From Burkholderia diffusa (GTDB taxonomy: Bacteria > Pseudomonadota > Gammaproteobacteria > Burkholderiales > Burkholderiaceae): DNA of 64,000 nt. The first letter of the stretch is position 1. Each line of letters starts with the position of its first letter. Below, piece by piece: positions 27,588 through 34,625 of the stretch. The notes below the pieces were generated by a model. That model was not told where the DNA came from, did not search any database, and saw only the letters and a program-made list of their open reading frames with translations. The stretch covers positions 806,001 to 870,000 of the forward strand of contig NZ_CP013362.1 in the NCBI RefSeq assembly GCF_001718315.1, in the 5' to 3' direction. The position numbers were made by a program, and so were the translations under genes.

Positions 27588-28322
27588 TTATCCGCGCGGC
27601 GGCAGTTCGCAGCCGTCGGGGCCGCACGCTGCCGCGTCGTCGCCGGCGAATTCGACGATCGCGCCGTCGCGCCACGCCTGTTCGAGCGCCTGCGCGAACA
27701 CGTCGGCCGGCTGTGCGCCCGATACCGCGTAGCGGCGGCCGAACACGAACAGCGGCACGCCGCGTCCGCCGATCTGCGCCGCGCGCGCGATGTCGGCTTC
27801 GACTTCGTCGCGGTATGCGTCGCTGCGCAGCACGGCTTCGACGGCCGAACGCTCGAGGCCCGTTTCGACCGCGTAGTCGATCAGCGCCGCGTGGTCGAAC
27901 AGCGAGCCGTGCTCGCAGAAATACGCGCGGTACAGCCGCTCGGTCAGCGCATGCGCACGGCCGGTCGCTTCCGCGAGCTTCACGAGCCGGTGACCGTCGA
28001 GCGTGTCGCCGACGAACGTGCCGGGCAGGTCGTAGTCGAGTCCAACGCTCGCGGCCGCATCGGTTACCTGGCGCAGCATCTGGCCGACCTGCGCGGGCGG
28101 CATCCGGTACTTGCCGGCGAGCATTGCCTCGACCGGCTCGACCGGCTGGCCCGGCATCAGCCGATACGCGCGCAGCGCGACGTCGACATGCTCGGCGTGC
28201 GCGAACGCGGCGAGTGCCTCGTCGAAGCGGCGCTTGCCGATCCAGCACCATGGGCAGATCAGGTCGGACCAGATTTCGACGGTCAGGCTCGGGCGGGCAG
28301 TCGGGGCAGGGATGGTCGTCAT
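27588..28322 (-). CDS. FrnE-type DsbA-family oxidoreductase
   Basis: A 244-residue cytoplasmic thioredoxin-fold protein. It begins with LTVEIWSDLICPWCWIGKRR, where CPWC is the redox motif, followed by the inserted helical domain and the cis-Pro loop GRGVPLFVFGRRYAVSGAQP that is standard for FrnE. FrnE-like proteins are found in polyketide clusters and as oxidative-stress disulfide isomerases. The C-terminus has an extra CGPDGCELPPRG with two more Cys, which could be redox-active or bind metal. No signal peptide. It sits upstream of the DHA2 pump in the same direction. Confidence 0.87.
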   Translation of the reverse strand: MTTIPAPTARPSLTVEIWSDLICPWCWIGKRRFDEALAAFAHAEHVDVALRAYRLMPGQPVEPVEAMLAGKYRMPPAQVGQMLRQVTDAAASVGLDYDLPGTFVGDTLDGHRLVKLAEATGRAHALTERLYRAYFCEHGSLFDHAALIDYAVETGLERSAVEAVLRSDAYRDEVEADIARAAQIGGRGVPLFVFGRRYAVSGAQPADVFAQALEQAWRDGAIVEFAGDDAAACGPDGCELPPRG

Positions 28323-28515
28323 GAGCGGTCCGGGGCGGCAAATAAATGTAACCGAGACTATATCACTTTATGCTTCGATGCCTCGTCGGAGGCTCGCCGG
28401 GGGTGGAACGGGCCGCACGCTTCACGACGGAGGAACATGGCTCGCGCGTACCGGTCGCGATCGTCGATGTCGATCTCGGCGGTGAACCGACGATCGGTCC
28501 CGCTGCACGCGCCGC

Positions 28516-29175
28516 TTATGCGTCGCCCTGCGTTTCCTTCAGATGCTTCAGGTGCTTGTAGACGGTCGCGCGCCCCATTCCGAGCACGTTCGCCACGTAG
28601 TTCGCGGCGCTCTTGCCGCGGAACGCGCCTTCCGCATACAGCGCCTCGACGAGCTCGCGCCGGTGCTCGCGCGTGAGCCCGTTCAGGCCGACCTGCCGCT
28701 CGCGCAGCCAGCCGTGCAGGAACGTGTTGATGCGCTCCTGCCAGTCGTCGCGGAACAGCTCGTCCGGCTGCGCGACGATGCCCGCGCCCTTGATGAACAC
28801 GTCGAGCGTCGCGCGGACGTCGTCGAACACCGCGATGTTGAAGTTGATGCACATCATCCCGGCCGGGCGGCCTTCGTCGTCGAACAGCACGTTGCTCACG
28901 CAACGCATGCGCCGGCCGTCCCAGTTCAGCTTTTCGTACGGACCGATCACGCGCTCGCGCGCCGAATGATCGATTTCCTCGAGCGCCGAGTCGTCGCCGA
29001 CCTCGCGCTTCGACAGGTTGTTCGCGAGATACAGCACGGTCTGGTCGTGCAGGTCGTGGATCACGACTTCCGCATACGGGAAGAACAGCGCCGCGATGCC
29101 GTCGGCGATCGGTGCATAGCGGGTGAGCAGCAGGTCTTTGACGGGGGATTGCTTCTTGCGCATCGGAATCGCCAT
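28516..29175 (-). CDS. YheO-like transcriptional regulator (PAS_6 plus C-terminal HTH)
   Basis: A 219-residue regulator. The N-terminal half (about 10-125) matches the YheO PAS-like domain, with RYAPIADGIAALFFPYAEVV, VIHDLHDQTVLYLANNLSKR and MMCINFNIAVFDDV. The C-terminal helix-turn-helix (about 165-215) has REHRRELVEALYAEGAFRGK and VLGMGRATVYKHLKHL. I chose ATG 29175; the upstream frame to 29310 is low-complexity. Relatives are often encoded beside ornithine-cyclodeaminase-type and amino-acid genes, and here such a gene lies 131 bases upstream on the same strand. It is the best local candidate to bind the inverted repeats at 30345-30523. Confidence 0.87.
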   Translation of the reverse strand: MAIPMRKKQSPVKDLLLTRYAPIADGIAALFFPYAEVVIHDLHDQTVLYLANNLSKREVGDDSALEEIDHSARERVIGPYEKLNWDGRRMRCVSNVLFDDEGRPAGMMCINFNIAVFDDVRATLDVFIKGAGIVAQPDELFRDDWQERINTFLHGWLRERQVGLNGLTREHRRELVEALYAEGAFRGKSAANYVANVLGMGRATVYKHLKHLKETQGDA

Positions 29176-29306
29176 CTCGGGTGAGCGGGGGCCGGGCGGT
29201 GCGTCGGCGCGGCGCGCCGGCGTGCCGTCGAACGGCTGGTCCGTGCGCCCGCGCGCTGCCGCCGCGGCGGTTGCGCCATTGTATCGGCCCCGCGTGCGCG
29301 TGCTGC

Positions 29307-30269
29307 TCATGCGTGCGTCAGATGCGTGTACAGCGCATGTGCGATCGCGATGTCCTCGAGCCCGAGGCCGATCGAGCGGAAGAACGCATGACGCGTGCGC
29401 GACGGCGCCGCGCAGGTGCCGGCGACGAGCGCGGGCAGGTCGCCGACGATTCGCTCATGCGTCCAGCCGTGCGCGGCCGCCGCGATCTGCATCTCGCCCG
29501 CGCTCGCGGGCGTCGTGTGCCGGTAGTCGCAATACACGTCCATGTCGGGCAGCCACGCGGGCGGGATCTCGTGCGCGCGCGCGACGTTGGTGCTGATCGA
29601 CGTGACGAGCGCCGGACGCGTGAGCATGCCGTCGGCGAGCACCGGCGTGCCCGACGACGTGCACAGCATCACGACGTCAGCGTCGCGCACGCATGCGTCG
29701 ACGCTGGCGGCCGCACGGGCTCGCGGATCGATCCGCGCGAGCGTCGCCTGCAGCGCCGCGTCGCCGGCGAGCGCGGGCGAATGGACGCTGATCGATGCCC
29801 AGTCGCGCAACGCCGCCGTGTGACGCAGATGCGCAAGGCCGACCGCGCCCGTGCCGACCACGGCGAGCCGGCGCGCGTCGCGCGGCGCAAGGCAGTCGAC
29901 CGCGAGCGCGGTCGTGCCGGCCGTGCGCTCGATCGTCAGCAACCCCGCATCGCACCACATCAGCGGCTGGCCGGTGCGCATCGACATCAGCGCGGTCCAT
30001 GCGGTGACGATCGGCTTTGCACCCGTCACGACGTACGGCGACAGCTTCGCGCCGAACACCTGCTCGTCGGCGAGCGCGCCGAGATACGTGATGAAATCGC
30101 CGGCGTGTTCGGGGAACAGCGTGAGGGTCTGCGGCGGCTGCACCGCGCGGGCCGACGCGAGCGACGCGAACATGCGGCGCAGCGTGCCGAGCACGTCGAG
30201 CGACGGCAGCGCCGCGCGCACCGTGGCTTCGTCGACGGTCAGCGGCAGGGTCGGGGCGGGTTGCGTCAT
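29307..30269 (-). CDS. Ornithine cyclodeaminase/mu-crystallin-family reductase (probable cyclic-imine reductase)
   Basis: A 320-residue NAD(P)-binding protein of the OCD/mu-crystallin family. It has the start TLFPEHAGDFITYLGALADE, the Lys in GAKLSPYVV, GQPLMWCDAGLLTIERTAGTTAL-type core (two shorter pieces, MWCDAGLLTIERTAGTTAL), the dinucleotide motif RRLAVVGTGAVGLAHLRH (about 135) and SISTNVARAHEIP. Besides true cyclodeaminases, this family includes delta-1-pyrroline- and delta-1-piperideine-2-carboxylate reductases. Across the operator region lies an FAD D-amino-acid oxidase gene, whose cyclic-imine product such a reductase would use. That substrate is an inference from context. ATG 30269. 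Confidence 0.83.
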   Translation of the reverse strand: MTQPAPTLPLTVDEATVRAALPSLDVLGTLRRMFASLASARAVQPPQTLTLFPEHAGDFITYLGALADEQVFGAKLSPYVVTGAKPIVTAWTALMSMRTGQPLMWCDAGLLTIERTAGTTALAVDCLAPRDARRLAVVGTGAVGLAHLRHTAALRDWASISVHSPALAGDAALQATLARIDPRARAAASVDACVRDADVVMLCTSSGTPVLADGMLTRPALVTSISTNVARAHEIPPAWLPDMDVYCDYRHTTPASAGEMQIAAAAHGWTHERIVGDLPALVAGTCAAPSRTRHAFFRSIGLGLEDIAIAHALYTHLTHA

Positions 30270-30603
30270 GGGACTTCTCCGGTCGGGCGCCGGACAGGAC
30301 AGTCTCGAAAACAGGTGTCCGGCGGTGTTCGTGATGGATTAAAAGTCTAATATAGACAAAACTGGCCGGGTGAAATTTTCTTTTCGAGACACGATTGCCG
30401 CGCGCATCGCCGGAAAAATGTCGGCAAATCAACGGCGTTTCGCGTGATCGGTGGACTCTCGCCGGACGATGGCGGCGTCGCGATTATCGTATCCCCTATA
30501 GTCTATAGTAGACTAAGAGTCTATATTTCCGCGTGCGGACCGGCGTGTCGTCGCACGGCGGCCGGTCTTCATCGCCTCAATCCGGAATCGAAGGACATCC
30601 GTC
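30270..30603. promoter_or_regulatory. Divergent control region with three GTCTA-type inverted repeats
   Basis: Between the divergent reductase and binding-protein genes lie a perfect repeat GTCTA-ATA-TAGAC at 30345-30357, a second GTCTA-TAG-TAGAC at 30501-30513, and an overlapping palindrome TAGACT-AAG-AGTCTA at 30509-30523. The first is about 76 bases from the reductase start and the last about 81 bases from the binding-protein start. This symmetric placement points to an operator for one regulator controlling both directions. Confidence 0.75.
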
Positions 30604-31383
30604 ATGAACTGGAAGCTTTCCCTCTGCGCCGTCGCGGCGCTTGCGTGCGCGGCCGTCACGGCCCACGCGGAACAGACCACGTTGCGCTTCGGGATCGAAG
30701 CCGCGTATCCGCCGTTCGAGAGCAAGACGCCGGCCGGCCAGCTGCAGGGTTTCGACGTCGACATCGGCAACGCGGTGTGCGCGAAGCTGAACATGAAGTG
30801 CGTGTGGGTCGAGAATGCGTTCGACGGGCTGATCCCGGCGCTGCAGGCGCGCAAGTTCGACGCGATCAATTCGGCGATGAACATCACCGCGAAGCGCAAG
30901 CAGAGCATCGACTTCACGCCGCCGATCTACGTGGTGCCGATCGTGATGGTCGCGCACCGCGGCTCGCCGCTGCGGCCCGACGCCGCGAGCCTGCGCGGCA
31001 AGCACGTCGGCGTGCTGCAGGGCTCGTCGCAGGAGGATTTCCTGAAGGCCCACTGGGCGAATGCGGGCGTGGCTGTCGTGTCGTATCAGGACCAGGACCA
31101 GATCTATGCGGATCTCGTCGCCGGACGTCTCGACGCGGCCGTGCAGGAAGCACAGACCGCGCAGGACGGTTTCCTCGACAAGCCTGCCGGCCGCGACTAC
31201 CAGATCGTCGGCGATGCGCTGAAGGATCCCGCGACGCTCGGCGAAGGCACCGGCTTCGGGATGCGCAAGGGCGACAAGGCGCTGCAGGCGAAGATCGTCG
31301 GCGCGCTCGACGCGCTGAAGAAGGACGGCACGCTGAGCGCGCTGTCGCAGAAGTACTTCAAGCGCGACATCATCGCGAAGTAA
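30604..31383 (+). CDS. Periplasmic amino-acid-binding protein (ArgT/HisJ type)
   Basis: A 259-residue ABC-transporter solute-binding protein of family 3. The signal peptide ends at AHA-EQ. The mature protein starts LRFGIEAAYPPFESKTPAG, then GFDVDIGNAVCAKLNMKC and FDGLIPALQARKFDAINSAM, all typical of lysine/arginine/ornithine- and histidine-binding proteins. No permease or ATPase gene follows; the next gene is an FAD oxidase, so it must share a transporter encoded elsewhere. An amino acid ligand, perhaps basic or a D-isomer, is inferred. ATG 30604. Confidence 0.9.
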   Translation: MNWKLSLCAVAALACAAVTAHAEQTTLRFGIEAAYPPFESKTPAGQLQGFDVDIGNAVCAKLNMKCVWVENAFDGLIPALQARKFDAINSAMNITAKRKQSIDFTPPIYVVPIVMVAHRGSPLRPDAASLRGKHVGVLQGSSQEDFLKAHWANAGVAVVSYQDQDQIYADLVAGRLDAAVQEAQTAQDGFLDKPAGRDYQIVGDALKDPATLGEGTGFGMRKGDKALQAKIVGALDALKKDGTLSALSQKYFKRDIIAK

Positions 31384-31450
31384 GCGTGGCCGCGCGCCGG
31401 CCGCGGTGCCGGCGCGCGTCGCACCGAATCTCGACGCAGTACGGAGAAGC

Positions 31451-32695
31451 ATGGATTTCGACGTCATCGTTCTGGGGGCCGGCATCGTCGGCGTGTCGTC
31501 GGCGCTGCATCTGCAGGATCGCGGGCTGCGCGTCGCACTCGTCGACCGGCGCGCGCCCGGCGAGGAAACGAGTCACGGCAATGCCGGGCTGATTGAACGC
31601 TCGTCGGTCGTGCCGTACGCGTTCCCGCGCCGTTTCGGCACGCTGCTGCGTTACGCACGCAACCGCTCGGTCGATCTCTATTGGGATTACAAGGCATTGC
31701 CCGCGTATGCGGGCTGGCTCGCGCGCTTCTGGCGGGAATCGTCGCCGCAGCGGCTCGCGGCCGCCGCGCGCGACATGCTGCCGCTCGTCGCGGCGAGCGT
31801 CGTCGAGCACGACGCGCTGCTCGCGCGCACGGACGCGCAACCGCTCGTGCATGACGGCGGGTGGATCGAGGCGTTCCGTTCGCCGGCGTTGTTCGACGCG
31901 GAAGCGCGCGCGCAGCAGCGGGTGGCCGACGCGCACGGGTTGCGGATGAGCGTGCTCGACGCGCGTACGTTGCGCGAACGCGAGCCCGGCATCGGCGATG
32001 CATTTTGCGGTGCGTTCCACTGGCAGGATCCGAAGACCGTGTCGAGCCCCGGCGGCCTGACGAAGGCGTACGCGCGGCTGTTCGAGCGCGACGGCGGCAC
32101 GTTCGTGCGCGGCGACGCGACGACGCTCGCGCAGGTGCGCGATGGCTGGCAGGTCGATACCGGACACGGGCCGATCGCGGCGCGCTCGGCCGTGGTCGCG
32201 CTTGGGCCGTGGTCCGATCACGTGTTCGCGCCGCTCGGTTACCGGATTCCGTTGCGTGCCAAACGCGGCTACCACATGCATTACCGGCCGACCCGCGTGC
32301 CGCTGAACGTGCCCGTGTGCGATACCGAGGAGGGCTTCGTCGTCGCGCCGATGGAGGGCGGCCGCCTGCGGCTCACGACCGGTGTCGAGATTGCGTTGCG
32401 CGGCGCGCCGCCGACCGGCGTGCAGCTCGCGCGCGCCGAGCCGCTTGCGCGCGACGCGTTCGGCATCGGCGAACGGCTGGATCCGGCGCCGTGGCTCGGG
32501 ATGCGGCCGTGCACGCCCGACATGCGGCCGGTGATCGGGCCTGCGCCGCGCCATCGTCACCTGTGGTTCGCGTTCGGCCATTGCCATCACGGACTCACGC
32601 TCGGCCCCGCGACCGGACGTTTGCTCGCCGAGATGATGACGGGCGAGCCGACCTACATCGATCCCCATCCGTATCGACCCGCACGCTTCGGCTGA
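31451..32695 (+). CDS. FAD-dependent D-amino-acid dehydrogenase/oxidase (DadA-like)
   Basis: A 414-residue flavoprotein of the D-amino-acid oxidase superfamily. The FAD-binding motif is at the very N-terminus (FDVIVLGAGIVGVSSALHLQ), with ERSSVVPYAFP, GGWIEAFR and WLGMRPCTPDMRPVIGPAPR near the C-terminus followed by GHCHHGLTLGPATGRL, as in DadA and LhpB-like enzymes. It oxidises a D-amino acid to an imino acid. It sits 67 bases after the binding-protein gene, so the two are one operon, and its terminator at 32710 is interrupted by an IS element. ATG 31451; the earlier frame start at 31406 is within the spacer. Confidence 0.87.
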   Translation: MDFDVIVLGAGIVGVSSALHLQDRGLRVALVDRRAPGEETSHGNAGLIERSSVVPYAFPRRFGTLLRYARNRSVDLYWDYKALPAYAGWLARFWRESSPQRLAAAARDMLPLVAASVVEHDALLARTDAQPLVHDGGWIEAFRSPALFDAEARAQQRVADAHGLRMSVLDARTLREREPGIGDAFCGAFHWQDPKTVSSPGGLTKAYARLFERDGGTFVRGDATTLAQVRDGWQVDTGHGPIAARSAVVALGPWSDHVFAPLGYRIPLRAKRGYHMHYRPTRVPLNVPVCDTEEGFVVAPMEGGRLRLTTGVEIALRGAPPTGVQLARAEPLARDAFGIGERLDPAPWLGMRPCTPDMRPVIGPAPRHRHLWFAFGHCHHGLTLGPATGRLLAEMMTGEPTYIDPHPYRPARFG

Positions 32696-32757
32696 GCCCG
32701 TTTCGACGCGACGGCCGCCGCGAGTGAACTGACCCCACGAAGTTGGACGGTTAAAAT

Positions 32758-33603
32758 CTAAGCGGCCAAGGGCTGAGTCCTGTATTGCACGGGACTCAGC
32801 CCATTTAATTTCAGCTTGATGCGTTCGTGGTTGTAGTAGTGAATGTAGCGGCTCAACGCATCTCGCAACTGCTCCACGTTCGCAAAGCGCGCCAGCCGAT
32901 AGCACTCGGATTTCAGCGTGCCGAAGAAGCTCTCCATGGCTGCGTTATCAAGGCAGTTGCCTCTGCGCGACATGCTCTGGGTGAGCGCATGCTGCTTCAA
33001 CAACCGACGGTAGGCGGGCATCTGATACTGCCAGCCTTGATCCGAATGCAGTAACGGCCGTCCTTCATCATCGAGCTTGGCCACCGCCTTCTTCAACATG
33101 CCGCTGACCAACTCGAAGCTCGGGCGCTCATCCATTTGGTAAGCGACGATCTCCCCGTTGTACAAGTCCATCACCGGCGACAGATAGAGCTTTGGGCCCC
33201 CTACATTGAATTCGGTCACGTCGGTCACCCACTTCTGATTCGGGCGTTCAGCATCAAACTGCCGCCGCAGTAGATTTGGGGCAACGCGGCCGACTTCGCC
33301 TCGCCAGGAACGATATCTCTTCGGGCGTACCAGAGATTTCAACTGCAGTTGTCCCATCAACCGCTGCACGGTCTTGTGATTGATCGCGTGTCCCGCTTGC
33401 CGGATCACTGTCGTGATTCGCCGATAGCCGTAACGGCCCTTGTGGTGGTCGTACACGCTCCGGATCTTCACTTTGAGATCCGCATACCGATCGCCAGCAT
33501 CCAATACCTTGAGTTGGTAATAGAACGTGCTGCGTGCCAGACCTGCCGCCTTCAGTAACGCGGCTACCGGATGGCATTGCCTAAGCTCACGTATTATTTG
33601 CGT
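32758..33603 (-). CDS. IS3-family transposase OrfB (DDE integrase domain, made by -1 frameshift)
   Basis: About 281 residues in the -1 frame relative to orfA, with no good start of its own at the beginning. The N-terminal part reads IIRELRQCHPVAALLKAAGL and STFYYQL, followed by HHKGRYGYRRITTVIRQ. The DDE integrase core has QKWVTDVTEFNV (first Asp), LLHSDQGWQYQ (second Asp) and NAAMESFFGTLKSE (Glu). The end, YNHERIKLKLNGLSPVQYR, is standard. It is expected to be produced as the OrfAB fusion through slippage at the A-run read from 33603-33608. Confidence 0.92.
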   Translation of the reverse strand, partial: TQIIRELRQCHPVAALLKAAGLARSTFYYQLKVLDAGDRYADLKVKIRSVYDHHKGRYGYRRITTVIRQAGHAINHKTVQRLMGQLQLKSLVRPKRYRSWRGEVGRVAPNLLRRQFDAERPNQKWVTDVTEFNVGGPKLYLSPVMDLYNGEIVAYQMDERPSFELVSGMLKKAVAKLDDEGRPLLHSDQGWQYQMPAYRRLLKQHALTQSMSRRGNCLDNAAMESFFGTLKSECYRLARFANVEQLRDALSRYIHYYNHERIKLKLNGLSPVQYRTQPLAA

Positions 33604-34121
33604 TTTTTCCTGGGCGCTGTCTGCTTCTTTGATTGCAGCAGCGCATCGAGCTTTTTTAGGTATGCCACCTCCGCTCGCAAATACACGATTTCCTTGAGCA
33701 GTTCCTCGCGGCTCGGCTCTTTCTGCACGGTATCGTCGAGGGATTTCGGTGGTGGTGAGGTGGTCATTTTCGGGGGGCGCCCTCGGCGACGAGGCGCCAA
33801 CGCATCTATACCGCCCTCATGATACAGACGCTCCCAGATCGGGATGCTTCGTTCATTGCGGATGCCGAATAGCGCTGCCACCTGCGCATACGACAGCTCA
33901 TCGCGCCGCATCCGCTGAAGGACTGACAACTTGAATCGCGCGTCGTAGTGGCTGTGCTTCTTGCTCAGTCCGTCTTCGCCATGCTCGCGATAGCTCGCCA
34001 CCCAACGTCGCACCATCGTCCTGCCCACTCCGTAACGGTGAGCAAGTGTCTTGGTGCCGGCCTCTCCAGCCAGGTACGCCTGAACCACTCGACGCCGAAA
34101 ACGTTCGTCGTACTTCGTCAT
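33594..34121 (-). CDS. IS3-family OrfA (helix-turn-helix protein)
   Basis: A 175-residue DNA-binding protein starting MTKYDERFRRRVVQAYLAGE, with two helix-turn-helix units: TLAHRYGVGRTMVRRWVASY and SYAQVAALFGIRNERSIPIW. A C-terminal leucine-zipper-like region (SREELLKEIVYLRAEVAYLK) follows, and the tail is Lys/Arg-rich. Such proteins bind the inverted repeats and, as the N-terminal part of OrfAB, direct transposition. The stop overlaps the beginning of orfB in the -1 frame. ATG 34121 was chosen over the upstream frame, which begins outside the element. Confidence 0.92.
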   Translation of the reverse strand: MTKYDERFRRRVVQAYLAGEAGTKTLAHRYGVGRTMVRRWVASYREHGEDGLSKKHSHYDARFKLSVLQRMRRDELSYAQVAALFGIRNERSIPIWERLYHEGGIDALAPRRRGRPPKMTTSPPPKSLDDTVQKEPSREELLKEIVYLRAEVAYLKKLDALLQSKKQTAPRKKRK

Positions 34122-34171
34122 GAAAAACACCCCAAAGGTTGGATCTAGTCCAACTTTTGGGGTGCAGTTCA

Positions 34172-34625
34172 GAGTGCGGCCGTCACATTTTTTCGTTTGG
34201 CTGTCCGTGTTGTCGGAGGGCGCGCAAATGGAAATCATCTGCGTAATTGATCGGAAAGAAATCGCGAAATAAGAAAATGGGCAAACAAGCGATTTATTAA
34301 TGCATTTTCATGAAAATGAAATGCGAATCGTTGGATCCGCCCGGGCAATACGTCGGCGCTTTCGTAAGGACGTTCCGACGTGGCACGGAATGTACCGGAA
34401 CACGTTACTTCGGGCCTCGCAAACGTTACGTTACATCCGCACGCCGGATGTCTGATTCGTCGGATGATTGTGGTCGTGTGACCCATTTATTTGCCCTGAA
34501 ATCCATATAAAACCGTTATTCGATTGCAATAGGCAGACGAATCAATCCGTTTTATCCGGGTGGCACGCTTCGTGCAATCCGTCCCCATGCTTTATCAACG
34601 TAGTGCCAACCGAGATGGGGTAAAG
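34172..34625. other. Intergenic region upstream of the repeat protein
   Basis: After the orphan terminator arm this 454-base stretch is A+T-rich and has no gene. It holds a perfect 16-bp palindrome CATTTTCATGAAAATG (34303-34318), the inverted pair TTCCG-N8-CGGAA (34373-34390), two direct copies of ACGTTAC (34402-34408 and 34423-34429), and the sigma-54-type promoter at 34561-34576. The upstream repeats could be activator sites. Confidence 0.5.
34561..34576 (+). promoter_or_regulatory. Putative sigma-54 (-24/-12) promoter
   Basis: TGGCACG-CTTC-GTGCA has the invariant GG (34562-34563) and GC (34574-34575) exactly ten bases apart. It differs from the consensus TGGCACG-N4-TTGCA at one position. 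Transcription would start about 40 bases before the ATG of the repeat protein. Confidence 0.65.

Larger units (their letters stand above)
32725..34171 (-). mobile_element. Complete IS3-family insertion sequence (IS150-like layout)
   Basis: The element is 1447 bp. Its terminal inverted repeats are 32725-32748 and 34148-34171; they begin TGAACTG and match at 19 of 24 positions. A 3-bp target duplication GAG lies at 32722-32724 and 34172-34174, as expected for this family. It carries orfA (33594-34121) and orfB (32758-33603) in a -1 frame relation on the minus strand. Both frames are open and the catalytic residues are present, so it looks active and recent. The exact IS name cannot be given without a search. 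Confidence 0.95.
32710..34193 (+). terminator. Rho-independent terminator split by the IS element
   Basis: The left arm GACGGCCGC is at 32710-32718 and the right arm GCGGCCGTC at 34176-34184, followed by ACATTTTTT (to 34193). Removing the IS and one copy of the duplicated GAG restores a 9-bp stem with a CGCGAGT loop, 14 bases after the oxidase stop codon. Confidence 0.85.
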
